A DNA stretch of 36,782 bases from Burkholderiaceae bacterium (GCA_947450605.1 CANFWB010000015.1:1-36782); one strand, 5' to 3'; counted from the stretch's first letter, positions 9,775-19,779 are shown. Notes: generated by a model from the letters alone, not told the origin. Translations and numbers: made by a program.

Positions 9775-10686
9775 TTAAACTAACTGAGAAATACCCGCCA
9801 GTACCCAGCCTCCAGGGCCTGTTACTGGCTTACTGAGGTTCCAAATTTCAGAGAAATTATTTGCCTGTGCACCAGCTTGCTCACGAATCATGCCAGTGAA
9901 CTGAACACTGCAGTAATACGTATTGTCAGCCGTCTCAATTCCCAGCAATTGCGCATTCAGCGTAACCACATCCGTTTGATTGGCACTATCAGCCCGACCA
10001 GCAAGATCTTGCTCGATCGTGGCAAACATCTCAGGAGTAGTGAACTCACGCAAAGCAGCTAAGTCACCTTGATCCCATGCTTTTTGCAGACCGGAGAAAT
10101 ATTGCTTCGCATTCTCTAAAAAAGCATATTCATCAAATCCTGGCGGCAAAGTTGACTGAAACGGTGCAGGCTGAGCGGCAACACCACCAAAAGCATTCGC
10201 AGCTGGCGTAAATGCGGGCTCTTGCCTAGGCGTCTGGTCCAAATGAGTGCGTTGCATACCTTGTGATGGAATATTCGTACTTTGTCCGGCACCCGAAAGT
10301 GCTGGCAGTAATCTTCTAATAACAAACATGATGGCAAACCCAGCGAGGACTGCTATCAATAATCCAGTAATTAAAGAGGATGCAGCCTCACCCATACCAA
10401 AGTGGGACAGGAGATAGCCAATACCAAGTCCTGCAGCAAGACCGCCCAAGATGCCGCCCATTCCGCCAAAGCGACTAGGTGCTGGTGCTTGAGGGGCTGG
10501 GGATGGTGCAGTTGGTTGAGCTTGCTGCACTGGCTTTTGAACAGGAGCGACCTGCTTTTGCATTGGGGCACTTGGCGCCCTTCCAATACTGCGACCGCCA
10601 CCCAGACGGGCTGCTTCAACATGGCTCACGGAAGCAAGTAACAAGCTTAGACTCAAGAATACCGCTTTGAAAAAATGCTTATTCAT
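9775..10686 (-). CDS. Tim44-like domain membrane protein
   Basis: A 303-residue exported or membrane protein. The N-terminus is a signal sequence (FKAVFLSLSLLLASVSHVEA) with likely cleavage after HVEA. A Pro/Gln/Ala-rich linker (about 40-75) follows, then two hydrophobic glycine-rich segments (about 76-96 and 103-130, the latter ending in RRLLPAL). The C-terminal Tim44/MRPL45-like domain (about 190-303) contains LENAKQYFSGLQKAWDQGD and LREFTTPEMFATIEQDL. Members of this bacterial family have no settled function. A good AGGGGA ribosome site lies 8 bases before ATG 10686. It sits between ubiE and ubiJ, so a link to membrane or quinone assembly is possible but unproven. An intrinsic terminator follows it. 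Confidence 0.87.
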   Translation of the reverse strand: MNKHFFKAVFLSLSLLLASVSHVEAARLGGGRSIGRAPSAPMQKQVAPVQKPVQQAQPTAPSPAPQAPAPSRFGGMGGILGGLAAGLGIGYLLSHFGMGEAASSLITGLLIAVLAGFAIMFVIRRLLPALSGAGQSTNIPSQGMQRTHLDQTPRQEPAFTPAANAFGGVAAQPAPFQSTLPPGFDEYAFLENAKQYFSGLQKAWDQGDLAALREFTTPEMFATIEQDLAGRADSANQTDVVTLNAQLLGIETADNTYYCSVQFTGMIREQAGAQANNFSEIWNLSKPVTGPGGWVLAGISQLV

Positions 10687-10741
10687 ATTTTTATCCCCTA
10701 TAGAACAACTTGAATTCTTAACTACTAAAAACTACATTTCA

Positions 10742-11485
10742 CTAGTATTTAATACCAATATGCAGTGCAACGATACCCCCGGTCATTCTATGGGTATCCA
10801 CCTCATCAAAACCGACCCCCAGCATAATTTCTTTCAAGGCCTGCGCATCTGGATGCATCCGAATAGATTCAGCTAAATAGCGATAACTCTCCGAATCTTG
10901 CGCAATCTTCTCGCCCAACCAAGGCAATACCTTAAAGGAATAAGTGTCATAAACCGGCTGCAAAAAAGCATCCGGCTTTGAAAACTCCAAGACCAAAACT
11001 CGACCACCCGGCTTAATGACACGGAGCATCTCAGCCAAAGCAATATCCTTGTGAGTCATATTTCTCAAACCAAAAGCCACTGTCACCACATCGAAGTGAT
11101 TGGCAGGAAAGGGGATTTTTTCTGCGTCAAACTGAACACAAGGTAAAGCCAGGCCTTTATCCAAAAGACGGTCGCGACCAACCCCCAGCATAGAAGCATT
11201 GATATCACTCAACCAAACTTGCGCATCAGTGTTGTGACCCCAGTCCGCTGCACGGGCAAATGCTGCCGCCAAGTCGCCTGTACCACCAGCAATATCCAAT
11301 ACCTTTTGACCGGGACGCACTTGAGCGCGAGCAATAGTGACTTTTTTCCACAGGCGATGCAGTCCAAATGACATCAAGTCATTCATGACGTCGTATTTGC
11401 TAGCTACAGAATGAAATACCTCTGCGACCTTGCTGGCTTTTTCAGCTTCATCAACGCTTTGATATCCAAAATGGGTTTTGCTCAT
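10742..11485 (-). CDS. ubiE: ubiquinone/menaquinone C-methyltransferase UbiE
   Basis: A SAM-dependent C-methyltransferase of ubiquinone synthesis, acting on the demethoxy-quinol ring. The 247 residues match the usual 243-251. Family signatures are [18 protein letters not shown] (about 31-48), the SAM-binding motif [11 protein letters not shown] (62-72), [18 protein letters not shown] and [11 protein letters not shown]. The open frame continues upstream to 11548, but ATG 11485 is chosen. It has a GAGAAG ribosome site, gives the conserved [11 protein letters not shown] start and avoids overlapping the DUF971 gene. It is co-oriented with the DUF971 gene upstream (28-base gap) and the Tim44-like gene downstream. 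Confidence 0.96.
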   Translation of the reverse strand: MSKTHFGYQSVDEAEKASKVAEVFHSVASKYDVMNDLMSFGLHRLWKKVTIARAQVRPGQKVLDIAGGTGDLAAAFARAADWGHNTDAQVWLSDINASMLGVGRDRLLDKGLALPCVQFDAEKIPFPANHFDVVTVAFGLRNMTHKDIALAEMLRVIKPGGRVLVLEFSKPDAFLQPVYDTYSFKVLPWLGEKIAQDSESYRYLAESIRMHPDAQALKEIMLGVGFDEVDTHRMTGGIVALHIGIKY

Positions 11486-11513
11486 ATTCTTCTCTACTCT
11501 ACTGAAATAAGCA

Positions 11514-11903
11514 TTAATGACTACTGCACGAATGCCCACCAGCAACATTCATGGGAGTATCGCGATCTACGCCGGCGGCAGCTAGTTTATCCAAATGCTC
11601 TTTCCATATCTGCTCCTGGTTTTCACATAAAAAGTGCAGGTAATCCCAGGTATACAAGCCCGAATCATGCCCATCAGAAAAGGAGGGCTTAAGAGCATAG
11701 TGACCCACTGGTTCAATATTGGCAATTAAAACCTCTCGCTTACCGGTTTGCAGAGTCTCCTGCCCAGGGCCATGGCCCTGAACTTCAGCTGATGGTGACA
11801 CCACCCTTAACAACTCAAAAGGGAGGCGATAGGTATTGCCATTGTCATAAGTAAGCTCTAATACCTTTGACTGCTGATGAACAACAACATTAGTTGGGAT
11901 CAT
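11514..11903 (-). CDS. DUF971 (GBBH-like N-terminal domain) protein
   Basis: A 129-residue protein consisting of a DUF971 domain, the small domain also found at the N-terminus of gamma-butyrobetaine hydroxylase. Typical stretches are [40 protein letters not shown] and [11 protein letters not shown]. The tail HSCSSH has a Cys and two His that could bind metal, although this is speculative. Stand-alone DUF971 proteins are often linked to iron-sulphur protein assembly or sit beside quinone genes. Its start codon overlaps the stop of the Fe-S oxidase gene (TAATG at 11901-11905), so the two are probably translationally coupled. That makes a helper role for the oxidase an attractive inference. Confidence 0.85.
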   Translation of the reverse strand: MIPTNVVVHQQSKVLELTYDNGNTYRLPFELLRVVSPSAEVQGHGPGQETLQTGKREVLIANIEPVGHYALKPSFSDGHDSGLYTWDYLHFLCENQEQIWKEHLDKLAAAGVDRDTPMNVAGGHSCSSH

Positions 11904-14900
11904 TAAACCAATACCCTTTCGATTCCGCCTTGATTAGCCTTAGCAACATAGTCTTGCATCCAATCAGGACCCAATAACTTCTGAGCCATTTCGACCACGA
12001 TGTAATCTGCCTTTGTATCGCTATCCGCATCAAAGCGCGTCAAACCCTGCAAGCAAGATGGGCAGCTCGTTAGCACTTTGACTTCGCCAGTGAAATCGTC
12101 TTTGCGCAACTCATTGGCACCCTTCTCCATCTCAATCTGCTTACGGAAACGCACCTGCGTAGAAATATCTGGACGTGTGACTGCCAGCGTTCCAGACTCA
12201 CCGCAGCAACGATCATTCTTCTGAATCGCTTTCCCATCCTCCGACTGAATCAACTCATTCACCGTCTTTAGAGGGTCTTGCAACTTCATAGGTGAGTGAC
12301 ATGGATCGTGATACATATACTTCACGCCAGTCACATTGGAAAGCTTGACACCCTTCTCCAGAAGATATTCATGAATATCAATAATGCGGCAACCCGGGAA
12401 GATCTGCTCAAACTGATATCCAGCTAACTGGTCGTAGCAAGTTCCGCAAGAAACTACGACTGTCTTGATGTCTAAATAATTCAGCGTGTTGGCAACACGA
12501 TGAAAGAGAACGCGATTATCAGTAATCATCTTCTCTGCTTTATCGAAGTCACCATTACCACGCTGTGGATAGCCACAACAGAGGTAGCCCGGTGGCAAGA
12601 CTGTCTGGACGCCAACATTCCATAACATCGCTTGAGTTGCTAATCCCACTTGTGAGAACAAACGCTCCGAACCGCAACCCGGGAAATAAAACACGGCTTC
12701 AGTATCAGCGGAAGTGGTTTTGGGATCTCTGATAATCGGTACGTAATTCGCATCTTCGATATCTAAGAGTGCGCGAGCAGTTTTCTTAGGTAAGTTGCCA
12801 GGCATCTTCTTATTCACGAAGAAAATTACCTGCTCTTTTATGTTCGGCTTCGTTACCGTTGCAGGAGGGTGCGCAGTTTGCTTGCGAGCCAACTTACGGA
12901 AGACATCATTGCCTAAACGTTGAAGCTTATAACCCCAGCCAATCATAGTCTTGCGAGCCAAGTTGATGGTGTCTGGATCAGTAGCATTCAGGAATAACAT
13001 CGATGCCGCTGTTCCTGGATTAAAACGTTGCTGCCCCATCTTGCGCAACAAGTTACGCATGTTCATAGTGACATCACCAAAATCAATATTGACAGGGCAG
13101 GGTGTTAAACACTTATGACACACGGTGCAATGCGCAGCGACATCATCGAACATTTCCCAATGGCGAATCGATACGCCACGACGCGTTTGCTCTTCATATA
13201 AGAAGGCTTCGATCAACAAAGAAGTGGCCAAAATCTTATCGCGTGGGCTGTAGAGCAAATTCGCGCGTGGCACATGAGTAGAGCACACTGGCTTGCACTT
13301 ACCGCAACGCAAACAATCTTTCACGCTATCGGCAATCGCACCGATATCACTCTGTTGCATGATGATGGACTCATGCCCCATCAAACCAAAGCTCGGAGTG
13401 TAAGCAATGCTGAGGTCAGCATGCGGCATTAATTTGCCCTTGTTGAAGCGACCCTCTGGATCAACCCGATTTTTGTAAGCGCGGAAATCTTTTAGTTCTG
13501 CCTCAGTGAGATATTCAAGCTTCGTAATGCCAATACCATGCTCACCAGAAATCACACCGTCTAATGAGCGTGCTAACTTCATAATTCGTGCGACGGCGCG
13601 ATGAGCATCTTGCAACATCTCATAGTCATCTGAGTTCACGGGGATGTTAGTGTGGACATTACCGTCACCAGCATGCATGTGCAACGCTACAAATACTCGC
13701 TTACGCAAAATATTTTTATGAATTGCTTCTAGTTCCTTGAGGATAGGCTCAAATGCTAGGCCTCCAAAAATAATTCTGAGTTCAGCGCGAACCTCAGTCT
13801 TCCAAGAAGCGCGCAGACTGTAATCCTGCAAACCTGGGAAGTAGGTATCCATCTGCGTTAACCACTCAGACCAATCTACTCGGACTCTAGCGATTAGGTC
13901 AAGCGCTTGCTGAACACGATCTCCCAAGATTTCAGCGGTTGGGATTTCGTAATCTTCAGTTGCCTTACCTAATGGCAGTGCACTCTTTTTCAAGAATGCT
14001 TCAAGACCATCTAGAACCTGTAATTTATTTTTGAGGGAGAGCTCAATATTGATGCGCTCGATACCGTTGGTGTACTCACCCATGCGGGGCAATGGAATCA
14101 CCACATCTTCGTTAATCTTGAAGGCATTGGTATGGCGAGCAATTGCAGCGGTGCGGGCACGATCTAACCAAAACTTCTTGCGTGCTTCAGCACTCACAGC
14201 GACAAAGCCTTCGCCAACACGATTATTCGCCATACGTACGACTTCACTAGTCGCCGCAGCTACAGCCTCTTCATCGTCACCGGCGATATCGCCAATCAAC
14301 ACCATCTTGGGCAAAGCATTACGCTTGGACTTAGTTGAATAGCCAACCGCCCTCAAATAGCGATCATCCAAATGTTCCAAGCCGGCCAAAATGGGGCCGC
14401 CATTTTTTGTCAAGCCATCAAGGTAGGCCTTGATTTCTACAATGCTCGGAATGGCTTCTTGCGCTTGACCAAAAAACTCCAGGCAAACCGTGCGCATGTA
14501 TTTAGGCATGCGATGCAAGATCCAAGTAGCGCTGGTAATTAATCCATCGCAACCTTCTTTTTGAACGCCAGGTAGGCCCGATAAAAACTTATCAGTCACA
14601 TCCTTACCAAGACCTTCCTTACGGAAGCGCTTACCTTCTACTTCAAGAATGTCTGTTTTTAAGATTCGTTGACCAGGCTCACTAGAGCCATCAGACCAAG
14701 TTAACTTAAAGCGAACTGTTTCTGCAACGTGGATTTTTCCCAGGTTGTGATCTAGACGTTCGACATCCAACCAGTTACCCTCTGGATCCACCATGCGCCA
14801 GCTAGCTAAGTTATCTAATGCAGTGCCCCATAAAACCGCTTTTTTACCACCAGCATTCATGGCAATATTGCCACCAATACAGCTGGCATCAGCAGACGTA

Positions 14901-15742
14901 GGATCGACCGCAAACACAAGACCGGCGCGCTCCGCAGCATCTGAGACCCTGCGTGTAACCACACCAGCGCCCGTAAAGATCGTCGCAACTTCATGCTCTA
15001 CACCTGGCAAGCGCTTCACCTTGACGCTGTCAATTTGCTCAAGCTTCTCAGTGTTAATGACTGCTGACATGGCATACAGCGGAATAGCGCCACCGGTATA
15101 GCCAGTGCCTCCTCCACGAGGAATAATCGTCAAGCCTAATGAAACACAGGCCTTCACTAAACCCGGGATTTCAGATTCGTAATCGGGCTTGAGAACCACG
15201 AGCGGAAACTCAACACGCCAGTCGGTTGCATCAGTTACGTGTGCTGCACGAGAGACACCATCAAAGCAAATGTTGTCAGAAGCGGTGATTCGGCCAAGCT
15301 CCTTACGAGCACGCTTACGAATCTCAGTAACCTCTTTAAAACCCTGCTCAAAACTGTCAACAGCCTGATGCGCAGCGTTTAATAGGACCTGAACTTGCTC
15401 AGCAGACTCGCCACTCGATCTTTTCTTCACTTCCCCGAGGCGATGCCATAGCGCATCAATCAATAATTGACGGCGATTGGCGTTATCTAAGAGATCATCC
15501 TGCAAGAAGGGGTTGCGTTGAACCACCCAAATATCACCCAATACCTCAAACAACATACGAGCTGAACGACCGGTGCGGCGAACCCCACGCAAATCATTCA
15601 GAACACGCCAGGACTCCTCGCCCAGCAGACGAATGACGATTTCACGATCAGAAAAAGAGGTGTAGTTGTAGGGAATTTCGCGGAGGCGGGGTGAGCCCGC
15701 TTCGGCATCTAGCAACTGGTTCAAAGCTAATGGAGCGTTCAT
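11903..15742 (-). CDS. very large FAD-linked oxidase / Fe-S oxidoreductase with DUF3683 N-terminus
   Basis: A 1279-residue multi-domain flavoprotein, related to D-lactate and D-2-hydroxyglutarate dehydrogenases (YdiJ/GlpC type) but longer. In order it has: an N-terminal DUF3683-like region (about 1-150); an FAD-binding domain with [14 protein letters not shown] (near 207-220) and [16 protein letters not shown]; an FAD-oxidase C-terminal domain with [16 protein letters not shown] and SGEHGIGI; two [4Fe-4S] motifs, C810-x2-C-x2-C-x3-C820 and C872-x2-C-x2-C-x3-C882; and two CCG domains, with PGCGSE at C1023, then [15 protein letters not shown] and RCCGESGT. It probably oxidises a D-2-hydroxy acid and passes electrons to quinone; the substrate is unknown. 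A 17-base palindrome lies just upstream of ATG 15742. Confidence 0.88.
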   Translation of the reverse strand: MNAPLALNQLLDAEAGSPRLREIPYNYTSFSDREIVIRLLGEESWRVLNDLRGVRRTGRSARMLFEVLGDIWVVQRNPFLQDDLLDNANRRQLLIDALWHRLGEVKKRSSGESAEQVQVLLNAAHQAVDSFEQGFKEVTEIRKRARKELGRITASDNICFDGVSRAAHVTDATDWRVEFPLVVLKPDYESEIPGLVKACVSLGLTIIPRGGGTGYTGGAIPLYAMSAVINTEKLEQIDSVKVKRLPGVEHEVATIFTGAGVVTRRVSDAAERAGLVFAVDPTSADASCIGGNIAMNAGGKKAVLWGTALDNLASWRMVDPEGNWLDVERLDHNLGKIHVAETVRFKLTWSDGSSEPGQRILKTDILEVEGKRFRKEGLGKDVTDKFLSGLPGVQKEGCDGLITSATWILHRMPKYMRTVCLEFFGQAQEAIPSIVEIKAYLDGLTKNGGPILAGLEHLDDRYLRAVGYSTKSKRNALPKMVLIGDIAGDDEEAVAAATSEVVRMANNRVGEGFVAVSAEARKKFWLDRARTAAIARHTNAFKINEDVVIPLPRMGEYTNGIERINIELSLKNKLQVLDGLEAFLKKSALPLGKATEDYEIPTAEILGDRVQQALDLIARVRVDWSEWLTQMDTYFPGLQDYSLRASWKTEVRAELRIIFGGLAFEPILKELEAIHKNILRKRVFVALHMHAGDGNVHTNIPVNSDDYEMLQDAHRAVARIMKLARSLDGVISGEHGIGITKLEYLTEAELKDFRAYKNRVDPEGRFNKGKLMPHADLSIAYTPSFGLMGHESIIMQQSDIGAIADSVKDCLRCGKCKPVCSTHVPRANLLYSPRDKILATSLLIEAFLYEEQTRRGVSIRHWEMFDDVAAHCTVCHKCLTPCPVNIDFGDVTMNMRNLLRKMGQQRFNPGTAASMLFLNATDPDTINLARKTMIGWGYKLQRLGNDVFRKLARKQTAHPPATVTKPNIKEQVIFFVNKKMPGNLPKKTARALLDIEDANYVPIIRDPKTTSADTEAVFYFPGCGSERLFSQVGLATQAMLWNVGVQTVLPPGYLCCGYPQRGNGDFDKAEKMITDNRVLFHRVANTLNYLDIKTVVVSCGTCYDQLAGYQFEQIFPGCRIIDIHEYLLEKGVKLSNVTGVKYMYHDPCHSPMKLQDPLKTVNELIQSEDGKAIQKNDRCCGESGTLAVTRPDISTQVRFRKQIEMEKGANELRKDDFTGEVKVLTSCPSCLQGLTRFDADSDTKADYIVVEMAQKLLGPDWMQDYVAKANQGGIERVLV

Positions 15743-15747
15743 AGCGT

Positions 15748-15764
15748 CATATTTGATAAATATG
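15748..15764. promoter_or_regulatory. 17-base perfect palindrome upstream of the FAD/Fe-S oxidase (candidate operator)
   Basis: CATATTT-GAT-AAATATG has two perfect 7-base arms around a 3-base centre. It lies 5 bases upstream of the oxidase start codon, where it would overlap a minus-strand -10 region or the start of the transcript. The size and symmetry fit a dimeric transcription factor site. No regulator gene is next to it, so the protein that binds is unknown. Confidence 0.5.
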
Positions 15765-15865
15765 CATTTTAATTGAGGGATCTTGATATTGGCAGGAAAC
15801 CAAGAAAGATGTTGGCCTTAGGCGATAAACCCTTGCAAATCTAAGGGCTTAGAGCCCATTCATGG

Positions 15866-15871
15866 TACGCT
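15866..15871 (+). promoter_or_regulatory. candidate extended -10 box of ilvA (leaderless spacing)
   Basis: TGG-TACGCT has an extended-minus-ten TGn and a 4/6 match to TATAAT. Six bases separate it from the ilvA ATG at 15878, so transcription would begin at the A of the start codon. No ribosome site precedes ilvA. No convincing -35 was found. Confidence 0.4.
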
Positions 15872-15877
15872 CATCGC

Positions 15878-17398
15878 ATGGCAACGAACTATTTAAAGAA
15901 AATTTTATCGGCCCGAGTCTACGATGTGGCCAGGGAAACAGAGCTCCAAGTAGCCCCCGAACTCACTAAGCGCTTAGGCAACCAAGTTTTACTCAAAAGA
16001 GAGGATAACCAGCCGGTTTTCTCCTTCAAACTGCGTGGCGCCTATAACAAAATGGCGCATTTACCCCCAGAAGCCCTGAAACGGGGGGTGATTGCAGCTT
16101 CAGCAGGTAATCATGCCCAAGGCGTCGCCCTAGCAGCGGCAAAAATGAAGTGCAAAGCGGTCATCGTGATGCCCCTCACTACCCCGAGCGTCAAAATCGA
16201 TGCGGTAAAAGCCCGTGGTGGATCTTGGGTTGAGGTGATCTTGCATGGCGAATCCTATAGCGATGCCTTCAAATACTCTGAACTTTTGGAGAAAAAGCGG
16301 GGTCTCACCTTTGTTCACCCGTTTGACGACCCTGATGTCATAGCTGGCCAAGGGACGATTGCGCTTGAAATCTTTCAGCAGCACCAAGAGCCAATCGATG
16401 CCATTTTTGTGGCTATTGGTGGCGGAGGCCTCATTGCAGGTATTGGCGAATACGTCAAAGCAGTCAGCCCCAAGACCAAAGTCATCGGCGTTCAATCAGT
16501 AGATTCAGATGCGATGAGAAGGTCGCTTGAAGCGAATAAGCGCATCGAGATGAAAGATGTCGGCCTCTTCTCCGATGGCACAGCAGTCAAGCTAGTTGGC
16601 AAAGAAACCTTCCGTATTTGCAAACGTGTTGTGGATGACATTGTCACTGTAGATACCGATGAAATCTGCGCAGCAATCAATGATGTCTTTACCGACACGC
16701 GTAGCATTCTGGAGCCTGCTGGCGCCCTTGCCATTGCTGGTATGAAGAAATACGTAGAAAAACATCGCCTTAAAAAGAAAACATTGGTAGCCATTGCTTG
16801 CGGTGCCAATATGAACTTCAGTCGCTTGCGCTTTGTAGCTGAGCGCGCTGACGTGGGTGAATTCCGAGAAGCCGTTTTCGCAGTCACTATTCCTGAAGAG
16901 CGTGGATCGTTCAGACGCTTCTGCGAATTGCTAGGCAATCGCAACGTGACTGAATTTAACTATCGCATCGCAGACCAAAGTGAAGCGCATATTTTTGTTG
17001 GCATTGGCACACAAAAAGCAGCGGATAGTACGGCGATTGCCAAGCATTTCCGTAAAGCAAAATTTGCCACGATTGACCTGACGCACGATGAGCTTGCTAA
17101 GTCACACTTACGTCATATGGTGGGTGGCCGCTCTGCCCTGGCAAAAGAAGAGTTACTCTATCGCTTTGAGTTTCCTGAGCGCCCAGGCGCGCTAATGAAG
17201 TTCTTAACAAGCATGGCACCCAATTGGAATATCAGTCTTTTCCACTATCGCAATCACGGCGCTGATTATGGCCGCATCTTGGTAGGGATTCAGGTTCCTC
17301 AGAATGAGCAGAAGAAATTCCAGAAATTTTTGGCTTCACTCGGTTATCCACATTGGAATGAAACTGATAATCCTGCTTACCGCCTATTCCTTAAATAA
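15878..17398 (+). CDS. ilvA: threonine dehydratase, biosynthetic (IlvA)
   Basis: A PLP enzyme that deaminates threonine to 2-oxobutanoate, the first committed step to isoleucine. The 506 residues compare with 514 in E. coli. The cofactor lysine is K51 in VFSFKLRGAYNKM, the substrate loop is SAGNHAQGVALAA (75-87), and the phosphate-binding glycine loop is GGGGLIAGIGEY (about 182). The C-terminal third (about 330-506) carries two ACT-like regulatory domains (for example FRRFCELLGNRNVTEFNYR and LLYRFEFPERPGALMKFL). This marks the allosteric, isoleucine-inhibited form rather than the short catabolic one. It is first of three co-oriented genes with the 5'-nucleotidase and queF. No Shine-Dalgarno sequence is visible. 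Confidence 0.96.
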   Translation: MATNYLKKILSARVYDVARETELQVAPELTKRLGNQVLLKREDNQPVFSFKLRGAYNKMAHLPPEALKRGVIAASAGNHAQGVALAAAKMKCKAVIVMPLTTPSVKIDAVKARGGSWVEVILHGESYSDAFKYSELLEKKRGLTFVHPFDDPDVIAGQGTIALEIFQQHQEPIDAIFVAIGGGGLIAGIGEYVKAVSPKTKVIGVQSVDSDAMRRSLEANKRIEMKDVGLFSDGTAVKLVGKETFRICKRVVDDIVTVDTDEICAAINDVFTDTRSILEPAGALAIAGMKKYVEKHRLKKKTLVAIACGANMNFSRLRFVAERADVGEFREAVFAVTIPEERGSFRRFCELLGNRNVTEFNYRIADQSEAHIFVGIGTQKAADSTAIAKHFRKAKFATIDLTHDELAKSHLRHMVGGRSALAKEELLYRFEFPERPGALMKFLTSMAPNWNISLFHYRNHGADYGRILVGIQVPQNEQKKFQKFLASLGYPHWNETDNPAYRLFLK

Positions 17399-17426
17399 GA
17401 GTTAGTACATCAGATCGAATTCGTCA

Positions 17427-18335
17427 ATGTCATACACACTTACCGGAAAACTCGTCGTTGCGATTTCATCGCGCGCACTGTTTGACTTCGAAGAAGAGAA
17501 TCGCATATTTGAATCTACTGATGACAGCGCCTACATGAAATTGCAGCTGGAGCGCTTATCTAAAGCTGCTCAGACGGGAGTTGCTTTTCCATTGGTGAAG
17601 AAGTTACTAGCTTTCAATGAAGAGGGTGAGCAACGCGTTGAAGTGGTGATCCTCTCGCGTAATGATCCCGTCAGCGGTCTGCGAGTCTTCCGCTCTGCCG
17701 AGCACCATGGCTTACATTTAGAACGTGGCGTATTCACCAGAGGACGCCCACCCTATCACTATCTACGCTCATTGCACGCCAACTTATTCCTCTCGGCTAA
17801 TGAAGATGATGTTCGGGCAACGATTGATGCAGGCTTTCCAGCAGCGCGCGTTTATCCAGAGTCGAGCAAGACTGCAGAATCTCACCCAAATGAAATCCGC
17901 ATTGCCTTTGACGGAGACGCAGTACTCTTTTCAGATGAAGCCGAGCAAGTCTTCCAGAGTGAAGGTTTAGTGGCGTTTGTGGATCATGAAAGCAAGAAGG
18001 CGGCCATCCCACTGCCACCAGGCCCATTTAAGCCTTTGCTAGAAGCATTGCATCGTTTACAGCGCTCTACTAGTGAGAAGGGCATGCGCATTCGTACCGC
18101 CTTAGTGACTGCTCGCTCTGCGCCTGCACATGAACGCGCCATTCGCACATTGATGGCTTGGGGTATTGATGTGGATGAAGCGATGTTCCTTGGCGGTCTT
18201 TCCAAAAGTGAGTTCCTCCGTGAGTTTGAGCCAGACTTTTTCTTTGATGATCAAACCGGTCACTGCCAGTCAGCTGCATCAGTAGCGCCTACTGGTCACG
18301 TCGTATCTGGCGTGTCTAATAAACCTAAAAGCTAA
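17427..18335 (+). CDS. cytosolic 5'-nucleotidase (PF06189 family)
   Basis: A 302-residue protein of the bacterial 5'-nucleotidase family that resembles eukaryotic cytosolic 5'-nucleotidase I and is predicted to dephosphorylate nucleoside monophosphates. Family-typical stretches are VAISSRALFDFEEENRIF, a nucleotide region HANLFLSANEDDVRAT, RIAFDGDAVLFSDEAEQV and the C-terminal FFDDQTGHCQSA with paired aspartates. The fold is HAD-like, with FDGDAVLF as a likely motif, but catalytic residues are assigned only by resemblance. It starts 28 bases after ilvA and ends 11 bases before queF, so the three probably share a transcript. The substrate is unproven. Confidence 0.85.
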   Translation: MSYTLTGKLVVAISSRALFDFEEENRIFESTDDSAYMKLQLERLSKAAQTGVAFPLVKKLLAFNEEGEQRVEVVILSRNDPVSGLRVFRSAEHHGLHLERGVFTRGRPPYHYLRSLHANLFLSANEDDVRATIDAGFPAARVYPESSKTAESHPNEIRIAFDGDAVLFSDEAEQVFQSEGLVAFVDHESKKAAIPLPPGPFKPLLEALHRLQRSTSEKGMRIRTALVTARSAPAHERAIRTLMAWGIDVDEAMFLGGLSKSEFLREFEPDFFFDDQTGHCQSAASVAPTGHVVSGVSNKPKS

Positions 18336-18346
18336 GCACGCAACTG

Positions 18347-19174
18347 ATGTCAAAGCTACCTCTTGGGCAAACAACGCAATATCCAGATCAATATGATCCA
18401 GGCCTGCTATTCCCTATTCCACGCACTGAGAATCGCCTCAAGCTAGACATCAAACCCAATCAAGCCTTGCCGTTTGTTGGTGTTGATATTTGGAATGCCT
18501 TTGAGCTGGGTTGGCTCAATAAAAAAGGCAAGCCGCAGATTGCTTTAGCAGAATTTCAAGTGCCAGCAGATTCACCAAACATGATTGAATCCAAATCATT
18601 CAAGCTTTATCTCAATAGCTTAAATAGCGCTCGCTTTGAAGATGAGACTGAAGTACGAGAGAGGTTAATCGCCGATTTATCAGCAGTTGCTGGCAGCAAA
18701 ATTGCCACTCGCATTAATCCAGCTGAAGCCATTGCCAAAAAAGGTATGCAAGAAATGAGCGGGGTTCTGGTGGATCGGCTCGATATTGAGATAGACCCAA
18801 GCCTATCTGCAGACCCGGCATTACTAGAGGTGAATGACTCTTTTGGGCCCATCGAGCAGTGCTTAGTCTCTCACCTACTGAAATCCAATTGTCCAGTCAC
18901 CGGTCAACCAGATTGGGCAAGCGTACAAATTCGTTATCAAGGTCGTCCAATTTTGGAAGAAGGCTTACTCCGCTACCTGATCGGGTTCAGACAAAAAGGT
19001 GAGTTTCACGAGCATTGTGTTGAAACAATTTTTTGCGACATCAAGCGTCAATGCAAACCCGAGAAGCTCTCTGTCTATGCGCGCTACACTCGCCGCGGCG
19101 GCCTAGATATCAACCCCTTCCGTACCGATCACAACGCGCCCTGGCCTGATAACACGCGCCATGCAAGGCAGTAA
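18347..19174 (+). CDS. queF: NADPH-dependent 7-cyano-7-deazaguanine reductase, long form (QueF)
   Basis: QueF reduces preQ0 to preQ1 in queuosine synthesis, the rare four-electron reduction of a nitrile. The 275 residues match the long two-subdomain (YqcD/E. coli) type, which has 282. The QueF motif ESKSFKLYLNS (81-91) binds NADPH. The catalytic cysteine is C182 in SNCPVTGQPDW, with the partner aspartate D189. The C-terminal YTRRGGLDINPFRTD is also conserved. It is the third gene after ilvA and the nucleotidase, and a strong palindromic terminator begins 17 bases after its stop. Nothing in the upstream gap resembles a preQ1 riboswitch. Confidence 0.96.
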   Translation: MSKLPLGQTTQYPDQYDPGLLFPIPRTENRLKLDIKPNQALPFVGVDIWNAFELGWLNKKGKPQIALAEFQVPADSPNMIESKSFKLYLNSLNSARFEDETEVRERLIADLSAVAGSKIATRINPAEAIAKKGMQEMSGVLVDRLDIEIDPSLSADPALLEVNDSFGPIEQCLVSHLLKSNCPVTGQPDWASVQIRYQGRPILEEGLLRYLIGFRQKGEFHEHCVETIFCDIKRQCKPEKLSVYARYTRRGGLDINPFRTDHNAPWPDNTRHARQ

Positions 19175-19191
19175 CAAATTGGTAGATAAAT

Positions 19192-19217
19192 AAAAAGCCC
19201 TTCTAGAAGGGCTTTTT
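19192..19217. terminator. perfect palindromic bidirectional terminator (queF / ssb)
   Basis: A 26-base perfect palindrome with arms AAAAAGCCCTTCT and AGAAGGGCTTTTT. It forms a GC-containing stem flanked by an A run on one side and a T run on the other. It therefore works as an intrinsic terminator in both directions, and it lies between the convergent queF (stop at 19174) and ssb (stop at 19247). Confidence 0.92.
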
Positions 19218-19246
19218 ACATGAGGCAGTACTAGTGAACGAAATGC

Positions 19247-19705
19247 TTAAAACGGAATATCGTCATCCATTGCACCAAGAGATGCAGCGCTTGAAGATGC
19301 AGGAGCAGATTGCTCAGCCGGCTTTGAGCGACTATAGCTTTCACCGCCACCATCACCACTACCGCCTACTGGCTTGCCACCAAGCATTTGCATTGATTCT
19401 GCAACGATCTCAGTGGAGTATTTTTCTTGGCCACTAGCATCAGTCCATTTACGTGTACGCAAACGACCTTCGACATATACCTGTGAACCTTTTTTAAGGT
19501 ATTGACCAGCGATCTCGGCAAGCTTTCCAAAGAATGCAACGCGGTGCCATTCTGTGGTTTCTTTCATTTCGCCAGACTGCTTATCTTTGTAGCGATCTGA
19601 TGTCGCTACTGAAATGTTGGTTACGGCGTCGCCGCTTGGCATATAACGTGTTTCTGGATCGCGTCCTACGTTACCTACGATGATGACTTTATTTACCGAA
19701 GCCAT
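19247..19705 (-). CDS. ssb: single-stranded DNA-binding protein
   Basis: An essential protein that coats single-stranded DNA in replication, recombination and repair. It has 152 residues. The N-terminal OB fold (about 1-110) starts [20 protein letters not shown] and includes [16 protein letters not shown] and [18 protein letters not shown] flexible Gly/Ser/Ala-rich linker (about 112-145) follows, and the acidic tip MDDDIPF recruits partner proteins. A GGGAG ribosome site lies just upstream of ATG 19705. It is co-oriented with the MFS gene upstream, and uvrA is adjacent beyond that. The ssb-uvrA neighbourhood is common in proteobacteria. Confidence 0.97.
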   Translation of the reverse strand: MASVNKVIIVGNVGRDPETRYMPSGDAVTNISVATSDRYKDKQSGEMKETTEWHRVAFFGKLAEIAGQYLKKGSQVYVEGRLRTRKWTDASGQEKYSTEIVAESMQMLGGKPVGGSGDGGGESYSRSKPAEQSAPASSSAASLGAMDDDIPF

Positions 19706-19779
19706 GTTGTCTCCCGAAGAAAAATACTGCTGTTATTACTGCTAAAAATAAACTGCTCGCTTTAATGAAACCAATGAAG

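Noticed and set aside
11486..11548. Longer N-terminus for ubiE
   Set aside because: It would overlap the DUF971 gene and add residues not found in the family; ATG 11485 has a GAGAAG site and the conserved [11 protein letters not shown] start.
14793..15101. 102-codon plus-strand frame opposite the FAD oxidase
   Set aside because: It has low-complexity composition and lies antisense to the conserved FAD-binding domain, so it is not considered a gene.
15743..15877. A canonical -35/-10 pair for ilvA using TTGCAA (15833-15838)
   Set aside because: Its distance to the TACGCT box is 27 bases, too long for a normal sigma-70 promoter.
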